DNA of 26,256 bases. Origin: Saccoglossus kowalevskii. Taxonomy: Eukaryota > Hemichordata > Enteropneusta > Harrimaniidae. Below, piece after piece: positions 11,080-23,990 of the stretch. How positions within the stretch are numbered: position 1 is the first letter of the stretch; each line of letters begins with the position of its first letter. The notes below the pieces were generated by a model that did no database searches, was not told where the DNA came from, and was given only the letters and a program-made list of their open reading frames with translations. The position numbers and the translations under genes are program-made. The stretch is taken from assembly GCF_000003605.2 (NCBI RefSeq), contig NW_003119423.1:1-26256 (forward strand). The letters are read 5' to 3'.

Positions 11080-12180
11080 CATATATGCTATGCTATGAGA
11101 ACATATATGCTACGGTGTGAGAATGTATATGCTATGGTATGAGAACATATATGCTACGGTATGAGAACATATATGCTATGGTGTGAGAACACATATGCTA
11201 TGGTATGAGAACATATATGCTATGGTATGAGAACATATATGCCACGGTATGAGAACGTACATGCTATGGTATGAGAACATATATGCTACGGTGTGAGAAC
11301 ATATATGCTATGGTATGAGAACATATATGTTACGGTATGAGAACATATATGCTATGGTGTGAGAACACATATGCTATGGTATGAGAACATATATGCTACG
11401 GTGTGAGAACATATATGCTACGGTGTGAGAACATATATGCTATGGTATGAGAACATATATGCTTCGGTATGAGAACATATATGCTACGGTATGAGAACAT
11501 ATATGCTATGGTATGAGAACATACCATAGCATAGGTATGAGAACATATATGCTATGGTGTGAGAACATATATGCTATGGTATGTGAACATATATGCTACG
11601 GTGTGAGAACATATATGCTATGGTGTGAGAACATATATGCTACGGTATGAGAACATATATGCTGCGGTGTGAGAACATATATGCTATGGTATGAGAACAT
11701 ATATGCTACGATATGAGAACATATATGCTACGGTGTGAGAACATATATGCTACGGTATGCGAACGTATATGCTATGGTATGAGAACATATATGCTACGGT
11801 ATGAGAACATATAAGCTACGGTATGAGAACATATATGCTACGGTATGAGAATGTATATGCTATGGTATGAGAACATATATGTTTTGGTATGAGAACATAT
11901 ATATGCTACGGTATGAGAACGTATATGCTATGGTATGAGAACATATATGCTTTGGTATGAGAACATATATGCTACGTTATGAGAACATATATGTTTCGGT
12001 ATGAGAACATATATATGCTACGGTATGAGAACATATATGCTATGGTATGAGAACATATATGCTACGGTATGAGAACATATATGCTACGGTGTGAGAACAT
12101 ATATGCTACGGTATGAGAACGTATATGCTACGGTATGAGAATGTATATGCTTCTGTATGAGAATATATGTGCTATGGTAT
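11080..12180 (+). repeat. Higher-order segment (matches ~19727-20760)
   Basis: The offset of 8,647 holds at GCTATGCTATG (11087/19734) and at the hairpin (11502/20149). It drops to 8,581 by the ATGTTTCGG monomer (11991/20572). The 66-base change equals three monomers: one missing near 20,250 and two missing near 20,370 in the other copy. Both copies share the lineage mark GTATGTGAAC after the hairpin. Confidence 0.85.
11502..11533. repeat. 32-bp perfect inverted repeat, hairpin 8
   Basis: Identical copy with a CTTCGG monomer two monomers upstream. The downstream mark is GTATGTGAAC, shared with hairpins 14 and 16. Confidence 0.95.
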
Positions 12181-12633
12181 GAGAACATATATATGCTACG
12201 GTATGAGAACATATATGCTATGGTGTGAGAACACATATGCTATGGTATGAGAACATATATGCTATGGTGTGAGAACATATATGCTACGGTGTGAGAACGT
12301 ATATGCTATGGTATGAGAACATATATGCTACGGTATGAGAACATATAAGCTACGGTATGAGAACATATATGCTACGGTATGAGAATGTATATGCTATGGT
12401 ATGAGAACATATATGCTTTGGTATGAGAAGATATATATGCTACGGTATGAGAACGTATATGCTATGGTATGAGAACATATATGCTTTGGTATGAGAACAT
12501 CTATGCTACGTTATGTGAACATATATGTTTCGGTATGAGAATATATATATGCTACGGTATGAGAACATATATGCTATGGTATGAGAACATATATGCTACA
12601 GTATGAGAACATATATATGCTACGGTATGAGAA
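12181..12633 (+). repeat. Mixed satellite segment
   Basis: It continues the CTTTGG, GAGAAGATAT, CTACGTT, TTTCGG series also seen near 10,700, 15,680 and 21,010. It includes a GTTATGTGAAC monomer and a CATCTATG monomer near 12,500 that I did not see elsewhere. No gene or other element is seen. Confidence 0.78.
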
Positions 12634-13557
12634 CATACATGCTATGGTATGAGAACATATATGCTTTGGTATGAGAACATATATGCTACGGTATGAGAAC
12701 ATATATGCTACGGTATGAGAACATATATGCTATGGTATGAGAACATATATGCTACGGTATGAGAATGTATATGCTATGGTATGAGAACATATATGCTACG
12801 GTATGAGAACATATATGCTATGGTGTGAGAACACATATGCTATGGTATGAGAACATATATGCTATGGTATGAGAACATATATGCCACGGTATGAGAACGT
12901 ATATGCTATGGTATGAGAACATATATGCTACGGTATGAGAACATATATGCTATGGTATGAGAACATATATGCCACGGTATGAGAACGTATATGCTATGGT
13001 ATGAGAACATATATGCTACGGTATGAGAACATATATGCTATGGTGTGAGAACACATATGCTATGGTATGAGAACATATATGCTATGGTGTGAAAACATAT
13101 ATGCTACGGTGTGAGAACATATATGCTATGGTATGAGAACATACATGCTATGGTATGAGAACATATATGCTTTGGTATGAGAACATATATGCTACGGTAT
13201 GAGAACATATATGCTACGGTATGAGAACATATATGCTATGGTATGAGAACATATATGCTACGGTATGAGAATGTATAGGCTATGGTATGAGAACATATAT
13301 GCTACGGTATGAGAACATATATGCTATGGTGTGAGAACACATATGCTATGGTATGAGAACATATATGCTATGGTATGAGAACATATATGCCACGGTATGA
13401 GAACGTATATGCTATGGTATGAGAACATATATGCTACGGTATGAGAACATATATGCTATGGTGTGAGAACACATATGCTATGGTATGAGAACATATATGC
13501 TATGGTGTGAAAACATATATGCTACGGTGTGAGAACATATATGCTATGGTATGAGAA
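12634..13557 (+). repeat. 506-bp tandem duplication within the array
   Basis: CATACATG (12634/13140), CTTTGG (12663/13169) and GAGAATGTAT (12761/13267) repeat at an offset of 506, which is 23 monomers. The first copy carries four additional monomers near 12,950-13,040, so the offset drops to 418 at the GTGAAAAC monomer (13091/13509). Copy 2 then runs into hairpin 9. One base differs at the GAGAATGTAT monomer (GTATATGCT against GTATAGGCT). Confidence 0.85.
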
Positions 13558-13605
13558 CATATATGCTACGGTATGAGAACATATATGCTACGGTATGAGA
13601 ACATA

Positions 13606-13637
13606 TATGCTATGGTATGAGAACATACCATAGCATA
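13606..13637. repeat. 32-bp perfect inverted repeat, hairpin 9
   Basis: Identical copy, B-type context with GTATGGGAAC and GAACATGTAT downstream. It follows the 506-bp tandem duplication. Confidence 0.95.
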
Positions 13638-14847
13638 GGTATGAGAACATATATGCTATGGTGTGAGAACATATATGCTATGGTATGGGAACATATATGC
13701 TACGGTGTGAGAACATGTATGCTATGGTGTGAGAACATATATGCTACGGTATGAGAACATATATGCTACAGTGTGAGAACATATATGCTATGGTATGAGA
13801 ACATATATGCTACGATATGAGAACATATATGCTACAGTGTGAGAACATATAAGCTAGGGTATGAGAACATATATATGCTACGGTATGAGAACATATATAT
13901 GCTACGGTGTGAGAACATATATGCTATGGTATGAGAATATATATGCTACAGTGTGAGAACATATATGCTATGATATGAGAACATATATGCTATGGTATGA
14001 GAACATATATGCTACGGTATGAGAATGTATATGCTATGGTATGAGAACATATATATGCTACGGTATGAGAACATATATGCTCCGGTATGAGAACATATAT
14101 GCTATGGTATGAGAACATATATGCTACGGTATGAGAATGTATATGGTATGGTATGAGATCATTTATGCTACGGTATGAGAACATATATGCTATGGTGTGA
14201 GAACACATATGCTATGGTATGAGAACATATATGCTATGGTATGAGAACATATATGCCACGGTATGCGAACGTATATGCTATGGTATGAGAACATATATGC
14301 TACGGTGTGAGAACATATATGCTATGGTATGAGAACATATATGCTACGATATGAGAACATATATGCTACGGTGTGAGAACATATATGTTACGGTGTTAGA
14401 ACATATATGCTACGGTATGAGAACATATATGCTATGGTATTAGAACATATATGCTACGGTATGAGAACATATATGCTATGGTATGAGAACATATATATGC
14501 TACGTTATGAGAACATATATGCTATAGTGTGAGAACATATATGCTATGGTGTGAGAATATATATGCTACGGTGTGAGAACATATATGCTATGGTGTGAGA
14601 ACATATATGTTACGGTATGAGAACGTATATGCTACGGTGTGAGAACATATATACTACGGTATGAGAACATATATGCTACGGTATGAGAAAGTATATGCTA
14701 TGGTGTGAGAACATATATGCTACGGTGTGAGAATGTATATGCTATGGTATGAGAACATATATGCTACGGTATGAGAACATATATGCTACGGTATGAGAAC
14801 TTATATGCTTCGGTATGAGAACATATATGCTATGGTATGAGAACATA

Positions 14848-14879
14848 TATGCTATGGTATGAGAACATACCATAGCATA
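14848..14879. repeat. 32-bp perfect inverted repeat, hairpin 10
   Basis: Identical copy, A-type context, in copy 1 of the 2.0-kb tandem step. Confidence 0.95.
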
Positions 14880-15410
14880 GGTATGAGAACATATATGCTA
14901 TGGTGTGAGAACATATATGCTATGGTATGGGAACATATATGCTACGGTGTGAGAATATATATGCTATGGTGTGAGAACATATATGCTACGTTATGAGCAC
15001 ATATATGCTACGGTGTGAGAAAATATATGCTATGGTACGAGAACATATATGCTACGATATGAGAACATATATGCTACGGTATGAGAACATATATATGCTA
15101 CGGTATGAGAACATATATGCTACGGTGTGAGAACAAATGTATGCTACGGTATGAGAACATATATGCTACGGTATGAGAACATATATGCTACGATATGAGA
15201 ACATATATGCAACGGTGTGAGAACAAATATGCTATGGTATGAGAACGTATATGCTACGGTATGAGAACGTATATGCTACGGTGTGACAACATATATGCTA
15301 CGGTGTGAGAACATATATGCTATGGTATGATAACATATATGCTACAGTATGAGAACATATATATGATACGGTATGAGAACATATATATGCTACGGTATGA
15401 GAACATATAT

Positions 15411-16334
15411 GCTTCTGTATGAGAACATATGTGCTATGGTATGAGAACATATATATGCTACAGTATGAGAACATATATGCTATGGTGTGAGAACACATAT
15501 GCTATGGTATGAGAACATATATGCTATGGTGTGAGAACATATATGCTACGGTGTGAGAACGTATATGCTATGGTATGAGAACATATATGCTACGGTATGA
15601 GAACATATAAGCTACGGTATGAGAACATATATGCTACGGTATGAGAATGTATATGCTATGGTATGAGAACATATATGCTTTGGTATGAGAAGATATATAT
15701 GCTACGGTATGAGAACGTATATGCTATGGTATGAGAACATATATGCTTTGGTATGAGAACATATATGCTACGTTATGAGAACATATATGTTTCGGTATGA
15801 GAATATATATATGCTACGGTATGAGAACATATATGCTATGGTATGAGAACATATATGCTACAGTATGAGAACATATATGCTACAGTATGAGAACATATAT
15901 GCTTCGGTATGAGAACATATATGCTACGGTATGAGAACATATATGCTATGGTATGAGAACATATATATGCTACGGTATGAGAACATATATATGCTACGGT
16001 ATGAGAACATATATGCTATGGTATGAGAACATATATGCTTTGGTATGAGAACACATATGCTACGGTATGAGAACATATATGCTCCGGTATGAGAACATAT
16101 ATGCTATGGTATGAGAACATATATGCTACGGTATGAGAATGTATATGGTATGGTATGAGAACATTTATGCTACGGTATGAGAACATATATGCTATGGTGT
16201 GAGAACACATATGCTATGGTATGAGAACATATATGCTATGGTATGAGAACATATATGCCACGGTATGCGAACGTATATGCTATGGTATGAGAACATATAT
16301 GCTACGGTGTGAGAACATATATGCTATGGTATGA
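15411..16334 (+). repeat. Duplicated 924-bp block (matches 20730-21653)
   Basis: The offset is 5,319 from the CTTCTG monomer to the last shared CTATGGTATGAG monomer. The copies differ at a few places, for example GTATGCGAAC here against GTATCCGAAC at about 21,585, and a GTATTAG monomer near 21,295 only in the second copy. At 21,653 the second copy switches directly into the block starting with GAGAGTAT (matching 6788 onward), an in-register recombination joint. Confidence 0.88.
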
Positions 16335-16764
16335 GAACATATATGCTACGATATGAGAACATATATGCTACAGTGTGAGAACATATATGTTACGGTGTTA
16401 GAACATATATGCTACGGTATGAGAACATATATGCTATGGTATTAGAACATATATGCTACGGTATGAGAACATATATGCTATGGTATGAGAACATATATAT
16501 GCTACGTTATGAGAACATATATGCTATAGTGTGAGAACATATATGCTATGGTGTGAGAATATATATGCTACGGTGTGAGAACATATATGCTATGGTGTGA
16601 GAACATATATGTTACGGTATGAGAACGTATATGCTACGGTGTGAGAACATATATACTACGGTATGAGAACATATATGCTACGGTATGAGAAAGTATATGC
16701 TATGGTGTGAGAACATATATGCTACGGTGTGAGAATGTATATGCTATGGTATGAGAACATATAT

Positions 16765-16788
16765 GCTACGGTATGTGAGAACATATAT
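16765..16788 (+). repeat. 24-bp monomer with TG insertion
   Basis: It reads GGTATGTGAGAAC where all sister copies read GGTATGAGAAC. Unlike the other 24-bp monomers, the extra two bases are TG inside the core, not AT at the junction. It accounts for the 2,002 to 2,004 offset change between hairpins 10 and 11. Confidence 0.85.
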
Positions 16789-16851
16789 GCTACGGTATGA
16801 GAACTTATATGCTTCGGTATGAGAACATATATGCTATGGTATGAGAAAATA

Positions 16852-16883
16852 TATGCTATGGTATGAGAACATACCATAGCATA
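16852..16883. repeat. 32-bp perfect inverted repeat, hairpin 11
   Basis: Identical copy, A-type context, in copy 2 of the 2.0-kb tandem step. The monomer before it has GAGAAAATAT where sister copies have GAGAACATAT. Confidence 0.95.
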
Positions 16884-17912
16884 GGTATGAGAACATATAT
16901 GCTATGGTGTGAGAACATATATGCTATGGTATGGGAACATATATGCTACGGTGTGAGAATATATATGCTATGGTGTGAGAACATATATGCTACGTTATGA
17001 GCACATATATGCTACGGTGTGAGAAAATATATGCTATGGTACGAGAACATATATGCTACGATATGAGAACATATATGCTACGGTATGAGAACATATATAT
17101 GCTACGGTATGAGAACATATATGCTACGGTGTGAGAACAAATGTATGCTACGGTATGAGAACATATATGCTACGGTATGAGAACATATATGCTACGATAT
17201 GAGAACATATATGCAACGGTGTGAGAACAAATATGCTATGGTATGAGAACGTATATGCTACGGTATGAGAACGTATATGCTACGGTGTGACAACATATAT
17301 GCTACGGTGTGAGAACATATATGCTATGGTATGATAACATATATGCTACAGTATGAGAACATATATATGATACGGTATGAGAACATATATATGCTACGGT
17401 ATGAGAACATATATATGCTACGGTATGAGAACATATATGCGACGGTGTGAGAACATATATGCTATGGTATGAGAGTATATATGCTACAGTGTGAGAACAT
17501 ATATGCTATGGTATGAGAACATATATATGCTACGGTATGAGAACATATATGCTACGGTGTGAGAACATATATGCTATGTTATGAGAACATATATGCTATG
17601 GTATGAGAACATATATGCTATGGTATGAGAACATATATGCTACGGTAGGAGAACATATATGCTAGGGTGTGAGAACATATATGCTATGGTATGAGAACAT
17701 ATATGCTATGGTATGAAAACATATATATGCTACGGTATGAGAACATATATGCTATGGTGTGAGAACATATATGCTATGGTTTGAGAACATATATGCTACG
17801 GTATGAGAACGTATATGCTATGGTATGAGAACATATATGCTACAGTGTTAGAACATATATGCTACTGTGTGAGAACATATATGCTATGGTATGAACACAT
17901 ATATATGTTACG

Positions 17913-18660
17913 GTATGAGAACGTATATGCTACGGTGTGAGAACATATATACTACGGTATGAGAACATATATGCTACGGTAGAGAACATATAAGCTACGG
18001 TATGAGAACATATATGCTACGGTATGAAAACATATATATGCTACGGTGTGAGAACATATATGCTATGGTATGAGAATATATATGCTACAGTGTGAGAACA
18101 TATATGCTATGCTATGAGAGTATATATGCTACGGTGTGAGAACATATATGCTATGGTATGAGAACATATATATGCTACGGTATGAGAACATATATGCTAC
18201 GGTGAGAGAACATATATGCTACGGTATGAGAACATGTATGCTATGGTATGAGAACATATATGCTATGGTATGAGAACATATATGCTACGGTGTGAGAACA
18301 TATATGCTATGGTATGAGAACATATATGCTATGGTATGAGAACATGTATATGCTACGGTGTGAGAATGTATATGCTATGGTATGAGAACATATATGCTAC
18401 GGTATGAGAACATATATGCTATGGTATGAGAACATATATGCTTCGGTATGAGAACATATATGCTATGGTATGAGAACATATATGCTATGGTATGAGAACA
18501 TATATGCTTTGGTATGAGAATATATATGCTACGGTATGAGAACATATATGCTATGGTGTGAAAACATATATGCTACGGTGTGAGAACATATATGCTATGG
18601 TATGAGAACATATATGCTACGGTATGAGAACATATATATATGCTACGGTATGAGAACATA
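17913..18660 (+). repeat. Mixed satellite segment
   Basis: Ordinary monomers, with the 21-bp monomer at 17973-17993, a GCTATGCTATG monomer near 18,110, a GGTGAGAG monomer near 18,200, GAACATGTAT monomers and a 26-bp monomer (CATATATATATG at 18631-18642). It ends at hairpin 12. No gene or other element is seen. Confidence 0.8.
17973..17993 (+). repeat. 21-bp out-of-register monomer
   Basis: It reads GGTAGAGAAC instead of GGTATGAGAAC, a one-base loss. It alone explains why the spacing of hairpins 11 and 12 (1,809) is odd. Only one other hairpin spacing in the window is odd. Confidence 0.85.
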
Positions 18661-18692
18661 TATGCTATGGTATGAGAACATACCATAGCATA
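18661..18692. repeat. 32-bp perfect inverted repeat, hairpin 12
   Basis: Identical copy in a unique context. It is followed by CTACGGTATGAG monomers and lacks any GGG, GTG or GTT lineage mark, suggesting a recombination joint immediately downstream. Confidence 0.95.
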
Positions 18693-18819
18693 GGTATGAG
18701 AACATATATGCTACGGTATGAGAACATATATGCTATGGTATGAGAACATATATGCTATGGTATGAGAACATATATGCTATGGTGTGAGAACACATATGCT
18801 ATGGTATGAGAACATATAT

Positions 18820-19135
18820 GCTACGGTGTGAGAAAATATATGCTATGGTATGAGAACATATATGCTACGATATGAGAACATATATGCTACGGTATGAGAA
18901 CATATATATGCTACGGTATGAGAACATATATGCTACGGTGTGAGAACAAATGTATGCTACAGTATGAGAACATATATGCTACGGTATGAGAACATATATG
19001 CTACGATATGAGAACATATATGCAACGGTGTGAGAACAAATATGCTATGGTATGAGAACGTATATGCTACGGTATGAGAACATATATGCTACGGTGTGAC
19101 AACATATATGCTACGGTGTGAGAACATATTTGCTA
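18820..19135 (+). repeat. Short A-type fragment (matches ~25042-25357)
   Basis: GAGAAAATAT, CTACGAT, AACAAATGTAT followed by CTACAG, CAACGG, GTGACAAC and CATATTTGCT recur with offset 6,222 (GTGTGAC at 19091/25313). The CTACAG after AACAAATGTAT and the CATATTTGCT are shared by only these two copies, so they are closest relatives. Confidence 0.83.
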
Positions 19136-19726
19136 TGGTATGAGAACATATATGCTACGGTATGAGAACATATATATGCTACGGTATGAGAACATATTTG
19201 CTACGGTATGAGAACATATATATGCTATGGTATGAGAACATATATGCTACGGTATGAGAACATATATGCTATGGTGTGAGAACACATATGCTATGGTATG
19301 AGAACATATATGCTATGGTGTGAAAACATATATGCTACGGTGTGAGAACATATATGCTATGGTATGAGAACATATATGCTACGGTATGATAACATATATG
19401 CTACGGTATGAGAACATATATGCTATGGTATGAGAACATACCATAGCATAGGTATGAGAACATATATGCTATGGTGTGAGAACATATATGCTATGGTATG
19501 GGAACATATATGCTACGGTGTGAGAACATATATGCTATGGTGTGAGAACATATATGCTACGGTATGAGAACATATATGCTACGGTGTGAGAACATATATG
19601 CTATGGTATGAGAACATATATGCTACGGTATGAGAACATATATATGCTACGGTATGAGAACATATATGCTATGGTATGAGAACATATATGCTACGGTATG
19701 AGAACATATATGCTACGGTATGAGAA
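19136..19726 (+). repeat. B-type segment around hairpin 13
   Basis: Ordinary monomers with CATATTTGCT, GTGTGAGAACACAT, GTGAAAAC, hairpin 13 and GTATGGGAAC. It resembles the B-type series at 5,190 and 8,510 but is shorter. No gene or other element is seen. Confidence 0.8.
19419..19450. repeat. 32-bp perfect inverted repeat, hairpin 13
   Basis: Identical copy, B-type context with GTATGGGAAC downstream, only 758 bases after hairpin 12. Confidence 0.95.
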
Positions 19727-20148
19727 CATATATGCTATGCTATGAGAACATATATGCTACGGTGTGAGAATGTATATGCTATGGTATGAGAACATATATG
19801 CTACGGTATGAGAACATATATGCTATGGTGTGAGAACACATATGCTATGGTATGAGAACATATATGCTATGGTATGAGAACATATATGCCACGGTATGAG
19901 AACGTACATGCTATGGTATGAGAACATATATGCTACGGTGTGAGAACATATATGCTATGGTATGAGAACATATATGTTACGGTATGAGAACATATATGCT
20001 ATGGTGTGAGAACACATATGCTATGGTATGATAACATATATGCTATGGTGTGAAAACATATATGCTACGGTGTGAGAACATATATGCTATGGTATGAGAA
20101 CATATATGCTACGGTATGAGAACATATATGCTACGGTATGAGAACATA

Positions 20149-20180
20149 TATGCTATGGTATGAGAACATACCATAGCATA
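20149..20180. repeat. 32-bp perfect inverted repeat, hairpin 14
   Basis: Identical copy with the GTATGTGAAC mark downstream. It is the counterpart of hairpin 8 at offset 8,647. Confidence 0.95.
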
Positions 20181-20729
20181 GGTATGAGAACATATATGCT
20201 ATGGTGTGAGAACATATATGCTATGGTATGTGAACATATATGCTACGGTGTGAGAACATATATGCTACGGTATGAGAACATATATGCTACGGTGTGAGAA
20301 CATATATGCTATGGTATGAGAACATATATACTACGATATGAGAACATATATGCTACGGTATGAGAACATATATGCTACGGTATGAGAACATATAAGCTAC
20401 GGTATGAGAACATATATGCTACGGTATGAGAATGTATATGCTATGGTATGAGAACATATATGCTTTGGTATGAGAACATATATATGCTACGGTATGAGAA
20501 CGTATATGCTATGGTATGAGAACATATATGCTTTGGTATGAGAACATATATGCTACGTTATGAGAACATATATGTTTCGGTATGAGAACATATATATGCT
20601 ACGGTATGAGAACATATATGCTATGGTATGAGAACATATATGCTACGGTATGAGAACATATATGCTACGGTGTGAGAACATATATGCTACGGTATGAGAA
20701 CGTATATGCTACGGTATGAGAATGTATAT

Positions 20730-21653
20730 GCTTCTGTATGAGAACATATGTGCTATGGTATGAGAACATATATATGCTACAGTATGAGAACATATATGCT
20801 ATGGTGTGAGAACACATATGCTATGGTATGAGAACATATATGCTATGGTGTGAGAACATATATGCTACGGTGTGAGAACGTATATGCTATGGTATGAGAA
20901 CATATATGCTACGGTATGAGAACATATAAGCTACGGTATGAGAACATATATGCTACGGTATGAGAATGTATATGCTATGGTATGAGAACATATATGCTTT
21001 GGTATGAGAAGATATATATGCTACGGTATGAGAACGTATATGCTATGGTATGAGAACATATATGCTTTGGTATGAGAACATATATGCTACGTTATGAGAA
21101 CATATATGTTTCGGTATGAGAATATATATATGCTACGGTATGAGAACATATATGCTATGGTATGAGAACATATATGCTACAGTATGAGAACATATATGCT
21201 ACAGTATGAGAACATATATGCTTCGGTATGAGAACATATATGCTACGGTATGAGAACATATATGCTATGGTATGAGAACATATATATGCTACGGTATTAG
21301 AACATATATATGCTACGGTATGAGAACATATATGCTATGGTATGAGAACATATATGCTTTGGTATGAGAACACATATGCTACGGTATGAGAACATATATG
21401 CTCCGGTATGAGAACATATATGCTATGGTATGAGAACATATATGCTACGGTATGAGAATGTATATGGTATGGTATGAGAACATTTATGCTACGGTATGAG
21501 AACATATATGCTATGGTGTGAGAACACATATGCTATGGTATGAGAACATATATGCTATGGTATGAGAACATATATGCCACGGTATCCGAACGTATATGCT
21601 ATGGTATGAGAACATATATGCTACGGTGTGAGAACATATATGCTATGGTATGA
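20730..21653 (+). repeat. Duplicated 924-bp block (matches 15411-16334)
   Basis: Second copy of the CTTCTG-to-CTCCGG series. Upstream it continues the segment shared with 10,370-10,490 and 12,030-12,150, which the copy at 15,411 does not. That earlier copy is therefore the one with a recombination joint on its left side. Confidence 0.87.
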
Positions 21654-23044
21654 GAGTATATATGCTACAGTGTGAGAACATATATGCTATGGTATGAGAA
21701 CATATATATGCTACGGTATGAGAACATATATGCTACGGTGTGAGAACATATATGCTATGTTATGAGAACATATATGCTATGGTATGAGAACATATATGCT
21801 ATGGTATGAGAACATATATGCTACGGTAGGAGAACATATATGCTAGGGTGTGAGAACATATATGCTATGGTATGAGAACATATATGCTATGGTATGAAAA
21901 CATATATATGCTACGGTATGAGAACATATATGCTATGGTGTGAGAACATATATGCTATGGTTTGAGAACATATATGCTACGGTATGAGAACGTATATGCT
22001 ATGGTATGAGAACATATATGCTATGGTATGAGAACATATATGCTACGGTGTGAGAACATATATGCTATGGTATGAGAACATATATGCTATGGTATGAGAA
22101 CATGTATATGCTACGGTATGAGAACATATATGCTATGGTGTGAGAACATATATGCTATGATATGAGAACATATATGCTATGGTATGAGAACATATATATG
22201 CTACGGTATGAGAACATATATGCTATGGTATGAGAACATATATGCAACGGTATGAGAAGGTATATGCTATGGTATGAGAGCATATATGCTACGGTATGAG
22301 AACGTATATGCTATGGTATGAAAACATATATGCTACGGTGTTAGAACATATATGCTACGGTATAAGAACATATATGCTATGGTATTAGAACATATATGCT
22401 ACGGTATGAGAACATATATGCTATGGTATGAGAACATATATATATGCTACGGTATGAGAACATATATGCTACGGTATGAGAACATATATGCTACGGTATG
22501 AGAACATATATGCTATGGTATGAGAACATATATGCTACGGTATGAGAATGTATATGCTATGGTATGAGAACATATATGCTACGGTATGAGAACATATATG
22601 CTATGGTGTGAGAACACATATGCTATGGTATGAGAACATATATGCTATGGTATGAGAACATATATGCCACGGTATGAGAACGTATATGCTATGGTATGAG
22701 AACATATATGCTACGGTATGAGAACATATATGCTATGGTGTGAGAACACATATGCTATGGTATGAGAACATATATGCTATGGTGTGAAAACATATATGCT
22801 ACGGTGTGAGAACATATATGCTATGGTATGAGAACATATATGCTACGGTATGAGAACATATATGCTACGGTATGAGAACATATATGCTATGGTATGAGAA
22901 CATACCATAGCATAGGTATGAGAACATATATGCTATGGTGTGAGAACATATATGCTATGGTATGGGAACATATATGCTACGGTGTGAGAACATGTATGCT
23001 ATGGTATGAGAACATATATGCTACGGTATGAGAACATATATGCT
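21639..23044 (+). repeat. Duplicated ~1.4-kb block (matches 6775-8180)
   Basis: Second copy at offset 14,864, with hairpin 15 and the 26-bp monomer (CATATATATATG at 22435-22446; its partner is at 7571-7582). The presence of the rare 26-bp monomer at the same place in both copies confirms common descent. Confidence 0.87.
22883..22914. repeat. 32-bp perfect inverted repeat, hairpin 15
   Basis: Identical copy, B-type, the counterpart of hairpin 6 at offset 14,864. The 2,734-base gap before it is the longest in the window. Confidence 0.95.
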
Positions 23045-23990
23045 ACGGTATGAGAACATATATGCTATGGTATGAGAACATATATGCTACGGTATGAGAA
23101 TGTATATGCTATGGTATGAGAACATATATGCTACGGTATGAGAACATATATGCTATGGTGTGAGAACACATATGCTATGGTATGAGAACATATATGCTAT
23201 GGTATGAGAACATATATGCCACGGTATGAGAACGTATATGCTATGGTATGAGAACATATATGCTACGTTGTGAGAACATATATGCTATGGTATGAGAACA
23301 TATATGCTACGGTATGAGAACATATATGCTATGGTGTGAGAACACATATGCTATGGTATGATAACATATATGCTATGGTGTGAAAACATATATGCTACGG
23401 TGTGAGAACATATATGCTATGGTATGAGAACATATATGCTACGGTATGAGAACATATATGCTACGGTATGAGAACATATATGCTATGGTATGAGAACATA
23501 CCATAGCATAGGTATGAGAACATATATGCTATGGTGTGAGAACATATATGCTATGGTATGTGAACATATATGCTACGGTGTGAGAACATATATGCTACGG
23601 TATGAGAACATATATGCTATGGTATGAGAACATATATGCTATGGTATGAGAACATATATGCTACGGTGTGAGAACATATATGCTATGGTATGAGAATATA
23701 TATATGCTACGGTATGAGAACATATATGCTACGGTATGAGAACATGTATGCTATGGTATGAGAACATATATGCTATGGTATGAGAACATATATGCTACGG
23801 TGTGAGAACATATATGCTATGGTATGAGAACATATATGCTATGGTATGAGAACATATATGCTACGGTATGAGAACATATATGCTATGGTGTGAGAACATA
23901 TATGCTATGGTATGAGAACATATATGCTATGGTATGAGAACATATATATGCTACTGTATGAGAACATATATGCTATGGTGTGAGAACATA
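23045..23990 (+). repeat. Mixed satellite segment with hairpin 16
   Basis: Ordinary monomers. It includes GAGAATGTAT, CCACGG, a CTACGTTGTGAG monomer near 23,265, GTATGATAAC, GTGAAAAC, hairpin 16 with the GTATGTGAAC mark, and a GAACATGTAT monomer near 23,745. No gene or other element is seen. Confidence 0.8.
23479..23510. repeat. 32-bp perfect inverted repeat, hairpin 16
   Basis: Identical copy with the GTATGTGAAC mark. The 596-base gap before it is the shortest in the window. Confidence 0.95.

Larger units (their letters stand above)
14055..17412 (+). repeat. ~2.0-kb tandem higher-order step
   Basis: From CTCCGG (14081/16083) through TGTTACGG (14386/16388) the offset is 2,002. It becomes 2,004 at the hairpins (14848/16852) because of a TG insertion in the monomer at 16765-16788. 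Copy 1 is about 14,055-16,056. The matching part of copy 2 is about 16,057-17,412, after which the two differ (CTTCTG in copy 1, CTACGG then GCGACGG in copy 2). Confidence 0.85.
16680..17912 (+). repeat. A-type block (matches ~24711-25920)
   Basis: The offset is 8,031 at the hairpin (16852/24883) and 8,007 at CAGTGTTAG (17842/25849). The change equals one extra 24-bp CTACGG monomer near 17,400 in this copy. Shared late markers are CTAGGG, GAAAAC, GGTTTGAG, CAGTGTTAG, then CTACTGTG here against CTACCGTG in the other, then GTATGAACAC. Confidence 0.83.
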
